A stretch of 64,000 bases of DNA, taken from assembly GCA_937890005.1 (NCBI GenBank), contig CALBZA010000005.1:4129-68128 (forward strand), written 5' to 3'. A model generated the notes under the pieces. The model searched no databases, was not told the DNA's origin, and was given only the letters and a program-made list of their open reading frames with translations. Numbering within the stretch: position 1 is the stretch's first letter; each line of letters opens with the position of its first letter. This DNA comes from an uncultured Verrucomicrobia subdivision 3 bacterium (GTDB lineage: Bacteria; Verrucomicrobiota; Verrucomicrobiia; Limisphaerales; DASXHY01). Both the position numbers and the translations under genes were made by a program. Of this stretch, positions 51,538 to 59,639 are shown piece by piece.

Positions 51538-52800
51538 ATGGAAAGTTTGTACGATTACAAGAAGTACGCGATTCTTTACGTCGATGATGAGGAGAAGTCG
51601 CTCAAGTACTTCACCCGCGCCTTTGAGGAAACGTTCCGTATCTACACGGCAACAAACGCGCAGGACGGCCTGAAGCTCATCGAAGAGCACGCGGGCGACA
51701 TCGGCGTGCTGATGACCGACCAGCGGATGCCCGGCGAAAAGGGTGTGTGGCTCCTCGAAAAAACCCGGCAGACTCACCCGCGCATCATCCGCATCCTGGC
51801 GACGGCGTTTGCGGACATGGACGCGGCGATCTCCGCCGTGAACACCGGAGCGATCTACAAATACGTGACGAAGCCGTGGGATCCGGTGCAGTTGGAGCAG
51901 ACGCTCAAACGCAGCCTGGAGTTCTTCCTGGTCCAGAACGAGCGCGACCAGTTGCTCCGGGAAAAGATGTCCGTTCTTCACAACATGATGATTGCGGACC
52001 GCATGGTCAGCCTGGGACTGCTGGCAGCGGGTTTAAGTCATCACATCCGCAATTCACTCGTCGCGGTGAAAACCTTTCTCGACCTTGCGCCGGCAAAAAT
52101 GGCGGAGGAAAAAGTGGAGGTTTCCGGCCTGCGCAACCCCGATTTCTGGAAGGAGTATTACACGAACGTTCAGGGGCAGATCGAAAAGATCAACAACCTG
52201 CTCAAGGACCTCTGGAGCGCTTCGGAAAAGCCGGCGTTTGAATTTGCGGACCAGGTGAAGGTTCGCGAGGTGGTGGACGCAAGCATAGAAAACCTGAAAA
52301 CCGCGTTTGCGGCCAAAAACATCCGGGTCGAGAACCAGGTTTCCGACGATCTGCCCTTGATCAAGGTGGACAAGCCAAAGTTTCACCGGCTGTTCGAGCT
52401 TCTTCTGAAAGATGAACTGGCGAGCCTGCCTGCAGGAAGCCAGGTGGTTCTCTCTGCGCGCGCAGTGAACGGTGCGGACAAACGATCGATTCAGATCCAG
52501 GTCTCCGACAACGGCCCCGGCCTGCCGCAGGAAGCGTTGCGACTTGTTTTCGATCCGTTCGTCGTGCGCAGCGACAGCCCGATGGAATATGGAATTCACC
52601 TGATGGCCTGCTTCTTCATCGTTCACCATCATGGTGGAAAGATTGAAGCCCGCAGCGACAATGGTCAGGGCACCACGTTCACGATCCGGCTTCCGCTCGA
52701 TCCGAACCTCGCGCAACCGTCGGCTCAGAGCGATTCCGAGTTTCTCCGCAAGGTGCTTTTGAACGACAGCATCTGGGAGAAACTGATCAGCGCGGATTAA
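51538..52800 (+). CDS. Response regulator fused to a histidine-kinase-like domain (PhcR-like)
   Basis: A 420-residue soluble protein. Receiver about 10-125 (YVDDEEKSLKYF, acceptor Asp in VLMTDQRMPGEKG, VTKPWDP). H-box LLAAGLSHHIRNSLVAVKTF near 155-175. The ATPase-like domain has VSDNGPGLPQ, but its N box reads ELLLKDELASL without the Asn and the Gly-rich lid reads PMEYGIHLMA, so ATP binding is doubtful. PhcR of Ralstonia likewise pairs a receiver with a kinase-like output domain. ATG 51538 follows GAGAGAT and lies 25 bases after the previous stop; the frame is open from 51478. Confidence 0.87.
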   Translation: MESLYDYKKYAILYVDDEEKSLKYFTRAFEETFRIYTATNAQDGLKLIEEHAGDIGVLMTDQRMPGEKGVWLLEKTRQTHPRIIRILATAFADMDAAISAVNTGAIYKYVTKPWDPVQLEQTLKRSLEFFLVQNERDQLLREKMSVLHNMMIADRMVSLGLLAAGLSHHIRNSLVAVKTFLDLAPAKMAEEKVEVSGLRNPDFWKEYYTNVQGQIEKINNLLKDLWSASEKPAFEFADQVKVREVVDASIENLKTAFAAKNIRVENQVSDDLPLIKVDKPKFHRLFELLLKDELASLPAGSQVVLSARAVNGADKRSIQIQVSDNGPGLPQEALRLVFDPFVVRSDSPMEYGIHLMACFFIVHHHGGKIEARSDNGQGTTFTIRLPLDPNLAQPSAQSDSEFLRKVLLNDSIWEKLISAD

Positions 52801-52952
52801 TGCGCTTCCAATAGCGCTTCGCTGGTCGAATCTGTTTCTCAGACCGAACCGCCCTTGATGTGCAGAATGTTCGCTGTAGTTGCCTTGCCTTTCACGGAAG
52901 CTTCCGGCGCAGCGGTTGCAGTTCGCACTTGGAACGCTATATTCCCCCGCCT

Positions 52953-54035
52953 GTGATCCAATCGAAGAAAACCAGAGTGGTTGTCGGAATGAGCGGCGGA
53001 GTTGATTCGTCCGCAACGGCGGCGTTGTTGCTCGAACAGGGTTATGACGTGGTCGGCATTACGCTGAAACTCTGGCCGCAGGATTGCGTCAATCGCGCGG
53101 AAGACAAGTGCTGCGGACCGCAGGCAGTCACGGATGCACGTGCTGTCTGCCATAGACTGGGCGTTCCATATTATCTCATCGACGAGGCCGCTGAGTTCCA
53201 GAACCGGGTGATCAAATACTTCGCCGAAGAATACAAGGCGGGTCGCACGCCGAACCCGTGCGTGATGTGCAATCAGAATCTCAAGTTCGGCCGGCTCATC
53301 GAACGCGCGGATCAACTTGGCGCGGAGTATATCGCCACGGGACACTTTGCCCGTCTTGAACGACGAGCCGACGGTCGCGTGCTGCTGAAGCGCGGATGCG
53401 ATCTTCGAAAAGATCAGAGTTACTTCCTTTTTTCGCTGCGTCAGGAGCAATTGTCCCGTGCGATGTTTCCGCTGGGGGAGAAAACCAAGAGCGATACCCG
53501 CGAAGTGGCGCGCCATTGCAATCTCAAGACCGCCGACAAGGAGGAAAGCATGGAGATCTGCTTCGTGCCGGACAACGACTACGGCAAGTTTCTCCAGCAA
53601 TCGAATCTCGTTCAAAAACATCGCGGTGAAATCGTGAACGTGCATGGCCACGTTCTGGGGAAGCATGATGGAATTGAGTTTTACACGATCGGCCAGCGGA
53701 AGGGGCTTGGCATCAGTTCTCCCAAACCGTTGTACGTGGTGGAGCTTGATGCCGAGCGGAACCGTGTTGTCGTCGGTGATGAATCTGCCCTGGATCGCGA
53801 CGAATACATCGTTGAACGCTGCAACTGGATTCCTTTCGACACGCCGTCCGAACCATTCGAAGCGGTCGCGAAAATCCGCTACAACCATCCGGGTACACCC
53901 GCGACCATTACCCCGCTTGAAGGCGGTCGCGCGAAGGTGAAACTGCACACGCCGCAGCGCGCCATCACGCCGGGGCAGGCCTCGGTGTTTTACCAGGACG
54001 ACCTCGTGGTCGGCGGCGGATGGATCACGCGATAG
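52953..54035 (+). CDS. mnmA: tRNA-specific 2-thiouridylase
   Basis: Makes 2-thiouridine at U34 of tRNA Lys, Glu and Gln. PP-loop GMSGGVDSS, catalytic cysteines in NPCVMCNQ and SMEICFVPD, ATGHFAR and GQRKGLGIS are all present. The GTG at 52953 gives VIQSKKTRVVVGMSGGVDS as the start and 360 residues, the normal length; the frame is open from 52860 but the extra residues are not MnmA-like. Confidence 0.96.
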   Translation: MIQSKKTRVVVGMSGGVDSSATAALLLEQGYDVVGITLKLWPQDCVNRAEDKCCGPQAVTDARAVCHRLGVPYYLIDEAAEFQNRVIKYFAEEYKAGRTPNPCVMCNQNLKFGRLIERADQLGAEYIATGHFARLERRADGRVLLKRGCDLRKDQSYFLFSLRQEQLSRAMFPLGEKTKSDTREVARHCNLKTADKEESMEICFVPDNDYGKFLQQSNLVQKHRGEIVNVHGHVLGKHDGIEFYTIGQRKGLGISSPKPLYVVELDAERNRVVVGDESALDRDEYIVERCNWIPFDTPSEPFEAVAKIRYNHPGTPATITPLEGGRAKVKLHTPQRAITPGQASVFYQDDLVVGGGWITR

Positions 54036-54324
54036 TCCACATCCTTCAACGGCTTCTGGCAGTCTCGTCTTGAGACACGCGAAGGATCGCCAAAGGAGAG
54101 CAGTCATTTCCGATCGGAAAAATCTCCGGACAATTTCTGCAAAGCGGCAGTCATCCCTCCTCGGAACACAACACAGATCCTGCCTGGGCGGCTGGAGCAG
54201 CATTCCATTTCGGGCCTTTTCTGACTTTGTGGCAGCTCCTTTGCTTAAAGTCATTTCGCCAGCGATGGCGAGCCTCACATGCTCGCGCGACGAGCGGGTC
54301 AGCCTCCTGGATCGATTGATGATC

Positions 54325-54555
54325 ATGAAAATGCGATACCTGTTCTTCGTTGTTCTTGTCGGCGCCATCTTCGCAGCCGCGGTGAAACGTCACGCCGACG
54401 AACGGGCGGAGAGTGATCCTCGCAGTCTCTTTGCACAAAGCAGCGCCGGTTTTGTCGGCGCCCGCTCTGCCAATCTTCAATTCAAGTTGAACGGAGATTC
54501 CCTGCCGAAGTCGGAGATGCAGCTTGTAACGGCACTTGATTCACAGCCGGAGTGA
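54325..54555 (+). CDS. Small exported protein of unknown function
   Basis: A 76-residue protein: MKMRYLFFVVLVGAIFAAAV signal or anchor, then a short hydrophilic part (KRHADERAESDPRS, NLQFKLNGDSLP). ATG 54319 is an alternative two codons earlier. The frame runs open from 54070 but without protein-like content. An intrinsic terminator lies about 150 bases downstream. No family recognised. Confidence 0.5.
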   Translation: MKMRYLFFVVLVGAIFAAAVKRHADERAESDPRSLFAQSSAGFVGARSANLQFKLNGDSLPKSEMQLVTALDSQPE

Positions 54556-54702
54556 TCCGGAATTCGGGGGCCTTCTCACTTGGAAACCCGGGTGCCCGGC
54601 TCTCCATCGACTCATTTGGAAACAGGTTAAAGGCGGTAAGCTTTTCTTCTCCAGAATCCACTTGCGCCGAGGTTGCTCGCTGATACAGTCCCCTCCGCTT
54701 TG

Positions 54703-54725
54703 TCCACCGGCTGCGGTGGATTTTT
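54703..54725 (+). terminator. Intrinsic terminator immediately upstream of prs
   Basis: TCCACCG (54703-54709) and CGGTGGA (54714-54720) with a GCTG loop, followed by TTTTT (54721-54725). It ends 22 bases before the prs GTG start, leaving no room for a promoter between, so it may act as an attenuator of prs or end the upstream small gene. Confidence 0.75.
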
Positions 54726-54747
54726 GCTTTTAACCAAAGTTACGATC

Positions 54748-55692
54748 GTGAAAATCTTCAGCGGCACAGCCAACGAACCCCTGTCGCGGGCCATCTGCAA
54801 TTCCATCGGCACCCAGGTTGGCAAATGCACCATCCGTCCGTTCCCCAATGGTGAAACCTTCGTGAAGATCGAAGAGAACGTTCGGGGCGAGGATGTTTTC
54901 GTTCTCCAGCCGACCTCGCCACCGACGAACCACAACCTGATGGAGCTGTTCATCATGATCGATGCGTTGCGTCGCGCCAGCGCGGCCCGCATCACCGCGG
55001 TGCTTCCGTTCTACGGTTACGCCCGTCAGGATCGCAAGGATCAGCCGCGGGTGCCGATCACGGCAAAGTTGATCGCCAATCTCCTCGTCGCAGCCGGAGT
55101 AAACCGGATTCTCACGATGGATCTGCATGCACAGCAGATTCAGGGGTTCTTTGACATCCCGGTGGATCACCTTTACGCCGCGCCGGTGATGTATGAATAC
55201 ATCAAGACGAAGAAGCTGAAGGATCTCGTGGTCGTCAGTCCCGACGTCGGCGGTCTCAAGATGGCCCACGCTTATTCCCAGACACTGGATGCGGGGCTGG
55301 CGATCGTGGCGAAACGCAGGAAGAGCGCCACGGAAGTCGAATCGACTGCGGTCATCGGAGACATCAAGGGAAAGAACGTGCTGTTGGTGGATGATTTGAC
55401 CGAGACAGCCGGCACATTGACTCAGGCGGCGGGTCTGTTGAAGGAGGCGGGAGCGCAGCAAATTCTTGCCTGTGTGTCGCACGCCATCCTCAATGACATA
55501 GGTATCGATCGGCTCAGAAAATCCGTTATTGACGAACTGATAACAACTGATACTGTCCTTCGCCCTGCTATAGACGGGGTGAAGATCACCACGTTGTCGG
55601 TTGCGGGGCTTTTAGGCGAAGCGATCAAACGAATTCACAGCAATTCGTCGGTCAATTCGCTATTTGAATTTAAGGGCGGGCGCACCAGCTGA
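54748..55692 (+). CDS. prs: Ribose-phosphate pyrophosphokinase
   Basis: Makes PRPP from ribose 5-phosphate and ATP for purine, pyrimidine, His, Trp and NAD synthesis. A 314-residue class I enzyme: GKCTIRPFPNGETFVKI, ENVRGEDVFVLQ, YGYARQDRK, MDLHAQQIQGFFDIPVDHLY, and the PRPP-binding loop VLLVDDLTETAGTL. GTG start at 54748 fixed by homology to the M-K-x-F-x-G family opening. Followed 36 bases later by rplY. Confidence 0.96.
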   Translation: MKIFSGTANEPLSRAICNSIGTQVGKCTIRPFPNGETFVKIEENVRGEDVFVLQPTSPPTNHNLMELFIMIDALRRASAARITAVLPFYGYARQDRKDQPRVPITAKLIANLLVAAGVNRILTMDLHAQQIQGFFDIPVDHLYAAPVMYEYIKTKKLKDLVVVSPDVGGLKMAHAYSQTLDAGLAIVAKRRKSATEVESTAVIGDIKGKNVLLVDDLTETAGTLTQAAGLLKEAGAQQILACVSHAILNDIGIDRLRKSVIDELITTDTVLRPAIDGVKITTLSVAGLLGEAIKRIHSNSSVNSLFEFKGGRTS

Positions 55693-55728
55693 AGCTGGCG
55701 TGGCATTGCCGGAAGAGAATTTAAGAAA

Positions 55729-56406
55729 ATGAAATCTGTACCATTGAACGCATCGGTCCGCTCGCTCGGACGCCGCAACGGCTCCAGGAAACTGCGCGCT
55801 GAGGGCCGCATTCCCGCAGTGATTTACGGTGCGAAGAACCAGGCTCAAAGCATTGAAATCAACGCCCGCGAGATCGGTGAACTGATTCATCATTCTGTTT
55901 CCGAAAACCTGCTGATCGATCTCTCGGTGAAGGATGATGCGCGTCCGAAGCGCCTCGCGCTCGTTCAGGAGATTCAACATCACCCTCTGAGCGGAAAGAT
56001 TCTCCACGTCGATCTTCACGAGGTTTCCGAAACCGAAAAGGTCACCATCATGGTTCCGGTCGAAACGACCGGCGAAGCCGCAGGAGTCAAGAACGGTGGC
56101 GGCATTTTGGAACACGTTCTCTTCAAGGTCAAAGTTCGCGCCCTGCCGAAGGATCTGCCGGAGCAGATTGTCATCGATGTCAGTGAACTCGAATTGAACA
56201 AGTCGATTCACATTGGCGAAATCAAGGCTCCGGAAGGCGTTGAAATCCTGGGTGACAAGAACATCCCGGTTGTTTCCGTCGCCGCACCTCGCACCGAGTC
56301 CGAAACAGCTGCGTCCGCCGAAGGTGCCGCCGCTGGTGGGGGCGAAGTGGAAATGATCAAGGAGAAGAAGGAAGGCGAAGAGAAGCCTGCCGAGAAGAAG
56401 AAGTAA
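55729..56406 (+). CDS. rplY: 50S ribosomal protein L25/Ctc (TL5 type)
   Basis: A 225-residue 5S rRNA-binding protein. N-terminal L25 domain (RSLGRRNGSRKLRAEGRIPAVIYG) and C-terminal TL5/Ctc beta domain (VTIMVPVETTGEAAGVKNGGG, ILEHVLFKVKVRALP). It ends in an Ala/Glu/Lys-rich tail. prs-rplY-pth is a common bacterial order. Confidence 0.95.
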   Translation: MKSVPLNASVRSLGRRNGSRKLRAEGRIPAVIYGAKNQAQSIEINAREIGELIHHSVSENLLIDLSVKDDARPKRLALVQEIQHHPLSGKILHVDLHEVSETEKVTIMVPVETTGEAAGVKNGGGILEHVLFKVKVRALPKDLPEQIVIDVSELELNKSIHIGEIKAPEGVEILGDKNIPVVSVAAPRTESETAASAEGAAAGGGEVEMIKEKKEGEEKPAEKKK

Positions 56407-56412
56407 TTTTTC

Positions 56413-56440
56413 GCACAACCCGGAGGATTTCGGGTTGTGC
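56413..56440 (+). promoter_or_regulatory. 10-bp hairpin holding the pth ribosome-binding site
   Basis: GCACAACCCG (56413-56422) and CGGGTTGTGC (56431-56440) are perfect complements. The loop carries GGAGGA-type SD bases (56422-56427), and the 3' arm contains the GTG at 56437. It sits seven bases after the rplY stop and may act as terminator, processing site or translation control for pth. Confidence 0.6.
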
Positions 56441-57045
56441 TGTTTCCGCGCATGGAAAACATGCACCTCATTGTGGGGCTGGGAAACCCCGGCGCGGAAT
56501 ACGCCAGAACCCGGCACAATGCCGGTTTTCTTCTGGTTCAGAAACTGGCGGACCGATGGAACGCGAACTGGACGCTGGAAAAGAAATTCAGTTCGCGGAT
56601 TGCCCGGACGGAGCGGAATGGAAACCGGGTCATCCTGTGTGAACCGCAGACGTTCATGAATCTGAGCGGCGAGGCGGTTGGGCCGGTGGCCGGCTTCTAC
56701 CGGATTCCGCTGAACCGGGTGCTGGTGGTGGTGGACGATGCGGACCTGCCGTTCGGGGAAATTCGCCTGCGTGCCCGAGGGAGCAGCGGAGGGCACCACG
56801 GTCTGGAGTCGATTGAGAAGCATCTCGGCAGCCGGGAGTTTCCGAGGCTGAGAATCGGAATTGGCCGACGGGACAATGTTCGTGAAATCACGAATCATGT
56901 GCTGGGAAGATTTGGGCCGGACGAGCTCGGCACGCTCGAAAAAGTTTTGATGGCTGCGGCGGACCAGACGGAATGCTGGTTGAGCGCGGGGATAGAGAAA
57001 GCGATGAATCAATTTAACGGAATCGTCGAAGCGGTGAATGGCTGA
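56437..57045 (+). CDS. pth: Peptidyl-tRNA hydrolase
   Basis: Releases peptides from stalled peptidyl-tRNA. Motifs: LIVGLGNPGAEYARTRHNAGF with the catalytic His, TFMNLSG with Asn, and DDADLPFGEIRLRARGSSGGHHGL (in two pieces). GTG 56437 has a full GGAGGA SD nine bases upstream; ATG 56452 or 56461 would give the more conventional N-terminus MHLIVGLG and are equally possible. Confidence 0.95.
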   Translation: MLFPRMENMHLIVGLGNPGAEYARTRHNAGFLLVQKLADRWNANWTLEKKFSSRIARTERNGNRVILCEPQTFMNLSGEAVGPVAGFYRIPLNRVLVVVDDADLPFGEIRLRARGSSGGHHGLESIEKHLGSREFPRLRIGIGRRDNVREITNHVLGRFGPDELGTLEKVLMAAADQTECWLSAGIEKAMNQFNGIVEAVNG

Positions 57046-57080
57046 CGCAGAGTTCCATTCAACACCTCACGATTCAACGA

Positions 57081-57395
57081 ATGACGATAATGAAACGATA
57101 CGAAGGCTTGTTCATATTGGAAACCGCCGGGAAGGAAGAGGGGATCAAGGATGTGATCGACAAGATCTCCTCCGAAATCACCAACGCTGGCGGCAAAATT
57201 GAAACGGTCCAGAAGATGGACAAGAAGAATTTCAGCCGTGTAGCCGACAAGAAGCACACCGCCGGTTTCTACGTGAACATCATTTTCGAGAGCGAACCCA
57301 AGGCGATCGACCAGCTCCGCACCCGTTTCGCGATGAACGACGACGTTTTCCGCGTCATGTTCACCAACGCGCCGGCTGCTGCTGCCGCCAAATAA
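57081..57395 (+). CDS. rpsF: 30S ribosomal protein S6
   Basis: A 104-residue S6 with MKRYEGLFILET, IETVQKMDKKNFS and INDD-type MNDDVFRVMFT. ATG 57081 or 57090 may start it. It is first gene of an rpsF-ssb-rplI group with no rpsR between. Confidence 0.95.
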   Translation: MTIMKRYEGLFILETAGKEEGIKDVIDKISSEITNAGGKIETVQKMDKKNFSRVADKKHTAGFYVNIIFESEPKAIDQLRTRFAMNDDVFRVMFTNAPAAAAAK

Positions 57396-57409
57396 TCGAA
57401 TCAAGGCCC

Positions 57410-57874
57410 ATGGCCAGCTTCAACAAAGTCATTTTGGTTGGGAATCTGACGCGCGATCCCGAGCTGCGTTATACTCCCAAGGGGATGGCCATCGCCAAGA
57501 TCGGCCTCGCGGTCAACCGCACATGGCGCAATGAAGCTGGCGAAACGAAGGAAGAAGTCACCTTCGTCGATGTCGATGCCTTCGGGCGCCAGGCGGAAAC
57601 GCTGGCCCAGTACATGAAAAAGGGCAGCCCGCTCCTCGTGGAAGGCCGGCTGAAGCTGGATCAGTGGGACGACAAACAGACGGGCCAGAAACGCAGCCGC
57701 CTCGGTGTGGTTGTTGAGGGTTTCCAGTTTCTCGGTGGCGGTCGCGCCGGCGGGGCGGAGGGTGGCGATTCCGTTCCGGCACCGCGCCGTTCAACCGCGC
57801 CCGCTGCAGCTGCATCAGCTGCTGCATCCGAACCCGACATGCCGCCACCGGAGGACGACGACGTTCCATTTTGA
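57410..57874 (+). CDS. ssb: Single-stranded DNA-binding protein
   Basis: A 154-residue SSB. OB fold: NKVILVGNLTRDPELRYTP, AKIGLAVNRTWRNE, GSPLLVEGRLKLDQW. A Gly/Ala-rich linker ends in the acidic tip PPPEDDDVPF that recruits repair and replication partners. It lies 14 bases after rpsF. Confidence 0.96.
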   Translation: MASFNKVILVGNLTRDPELRYTPKGMAIAKIGLAVNRTWRNEAGETKEEVTFVDVDAFGRQAETLAQYMKKGSPLLVEGRLKLDQWDDKQTGQKRSRLGVVVEGFQFLGGGRAGGAEGGDSVPAPRRSTAPAAAASAAASEPDMPPPEDDDVPF

Positions 57875-57927
57875 TTCCAGGTTGAACCGATCAACCATCC
57901 ACCATCAACTCTCAACCAGATTTTCGT

Positions 57928-58536
57928 ATGGCAAAAACTGAAGTCATTCTCACCAGCAACATTGTTGGCCTCGGCGGCGAGTCCGATCAGGTCAAGGTCG
58001 CGGCCGGTTACGCCCGCAATTATCTCTTTCCCCAACGCCTCGCCATTCCGGTAACGCAAGCCAACAAACGCCATCTGGAAGCCCTCAAGAAGAAGCGCGC
58101 CGAACGCGAAGCTCACGAGTTCAACAGCATGAGCGAACTCGCCAAGGGCGTCAGCAAACTGATTTGCGTCATCAAGGTGAAGACCGGTGAAGATGGCAAG
58201 ATGTTCGGCACCGTCACTTCGGGCATGATCGCTGACGAGCTGAAGCATCAGTTCGACATCTCGCTCGACAAACGGAAGATTCATCTCGAACACCCGATCC
58301 GCGCCCTCGGCGAGCACGAAGTCGAGCTGCGCCTGCATTCGGAAGTCAATGCGACGCTCAAGCTGCGCATTGAAAGCACCACTCCGCTCCCGGTACAGGA
58401 AGAAGCCCCGGAAGCCGGAAGGGAAGAGCAGCCGAAGACCGAGAAGCGCGGCAAACGCACTGACGCCGAAGCTTCCGCGAAAGCCGACAAACCGGCCAAA
58501 GCAGAAAAGACTGGCAAGAGCCGGAAAGCTGAGTAA
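57928..58536 (+). CDS. rplI: 50S ribosomal protein L9 with charged C-terminal tail
   Basis: A 202-residue L9. N-terminal rRNA-binding domain: NIVGLGGESDQVKVAAGYARNYL, long helix and C-terminal domain (KMFGTVTSGMIADEL, HPIRALGEHEVELRLH). The last 50 residues are an Ala/Lys/Glu tail (KADKPAKAEKTGKSRKAE) beyond the normal 148-150 residue end. Confidence 0.94.
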   Translation: MAKTEVILTSNIVGLGGESDQVKVAAGYARNYLFPQRLAIPVTQANKRHLEALKKKRAEREAHEFNSMSELAKGVSKLICVIKVKTGEDGKMFGTVTSGMIADELKHQFDISLDKRKIHLEHPIRALGEHEVELRLHSEVNATLKLRIESTTPLPVQEEAPEAGREEQPKTEKRGKRTDAEASAKADKPAKAEKTGKSRKAE

Positions 58537-58567
58537 GCGCAAACTCCCATTCTCTGCGAAATTTCAC

Positions 58568-58592
58568 GAAGGCAGGCCACAAGCCTGCCTTC
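58568..58592. terminator. Bidirectional hairpin between rplI and trpC
   Basis: Perfect 10-bp arms GAAGGCAGGC (58568-58577) and GCCTGCCTTC (58583-58592), 5-nt loop, between the two convergent stops. No long T-run on either side. Confidence 0.6.
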
Positions 58593-58661
58593 ATTGCGTA
58601 CAGGGCAAATCGACAGGAGGCTTGTGAAATTCCAGGGAACCCGACGAACGCAGGATCGAAA

Positions 58662-59462
58662 TCAGCCGATCAGTTCCCGAACTTTCGTCCGAAGATCGCC
58701 TTCACGAACCAGAGATTCGCCCACGAGAATCGCACCCGCGCCGCAGTTCGCCAGACGGGTTACATCTGATTTGGATTTGATCCCGCTCTCTGCGACGAGG
58801 AGCACGTTTGGATTGGCCTGGGCGTTGATTCGTGCCGCCAGACGTTCTGTCGTGGCGAGATCGACGGTGAAGCTTTTCAAGTCGCGGTTGTTCACCCCGA
58901 TCAACGGCGCACCAATCGCCATTGCCCGATCCATTTCCGCCTCGTCGTGGACCTCCACCAGAACACTCAATCCGGCCTCGATGGCAAGTTTGTGAAACCG
59001 CCGGAGCTGTTCGTCAGTGAGAATGGAAACAATCAGCAGGATGGCATCGGCGCCCCATTCGATCGCTTCCAGAATCTGCCGTTCGTCTATGATGAAATCC
59101 TTGCGGAGCAGGGGAAGCTTAACGGCCGCGCGGATTTGTCGCAGATAATCCAGTGATCCCTGGAAAAACTTCTCATCCGTAAGCACCGAAAGACAGCTCG
59201 CGCCCGCGGCCTCGTAATCTTTTGCGATACGAACCGGATCGAAATCCTTGCAGATGATTCCCGCTGATGGCGACGCCTTCTTCACCTCGGCAATGAGCGC
59301 GATGGAGCCAGCCTTTCGGCCTTTCAAAGCGCCAAGGAAATCCCGACGCTCGTTCCGTTCGAGCATTGCGTCGTGCAAATCGCCCGCGGCCAGTACGCGA
59401 GCGGGGAGCAGCGTCACTTCACGCTGCTTTTGCTCAACGATGGTGTCGAGGATGTTGGCCAA
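58662..59462 (-). CDS. trpC: Indole-3-glycerol phosphate synthase
   Basis: Fourth step of tryptophan synthesis. A 266-residue TIM barrel with ALIAEVKKASPSAG (catalytic Lys), LRKDFIID, LIGVNNRDLKSF, and LVAESGIKS. It is not in a trp operon here; the gene upstream is a 46-residue membrane protein and the one downstream is convergent rplI. Confidence 0.96.
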   Translation of the reverse strand: MANILDTIVEQKQREVTLLPARVLAAGDLHDAMLERNERRDFLGALKGRKAGSIALIAEVKKASPSAGIICKDFDPVRIAKDYEAAGASCLSVLTDEKFFQGSLDYLRQIRAAVKLPLLRKDFIIDERQILEAIEWGADAILLIVSILTDEQLRRFHKLAIEAGLSVLVEVHDEAEMDRAMAIGAPLIGVNNRDLKSFTVDLATTERLAARINAQANPNVLLVAESGIKSKSDVTRLANCGAGAILVGESLVREGDLRTKVRELIG

Positions 59463-59498
59463 GGGAATGCCGCATGATTTGCGGCTTTTGCAGGGAAA

Positions 59499-59639
59499 TC
59501 AGTGCTTCGGGGAAGTCTTGACCGGTTTTGCCGGCTCTTCCTTGTTGTTGCACAAGGCCCAGGCAACCAGTGCCGGACCGAAACAAATCACCAGACCGAT
59601 CGGCATCGCGAACAAACTCCAGAAAACATCGCTCTTCAT
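59499..59639 (-). CDS. 46-residue single-pass membrane protein
   Basis: ATG 59639 opens MKSDVFWSLFAMPIGLVIC, continuing as one strong transmembrane helix to about residue 30 (FGPALVAWALC), then a short charged tail NNKEEPAKPVKTSPKH and stop. It lies 36 bases upstream of trpC on the same strand. The clean helix plus charged tail is typical of a real small membrane protein. No SD was evident and no family recognised. Confidence 0.6.
   Translation of the reverse strand: MKSDVFWSLFAMPIGLVICFGPALVAWALCNNKEEPAKPVKTSPKH

Noticed and set aside
52839..54368. 509-codon minus-strand frame opposite mnmA
   Set aside because: Antisense shadow of a strongly conserved gene with stop-poor codon use; its product has no recognisable motif.
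53713..54480. Minus-strand small frames between mnmA and prs
   Set aside because: They lie inside mnmA or opposite the small exported protein and lack SD and protein-like composition.
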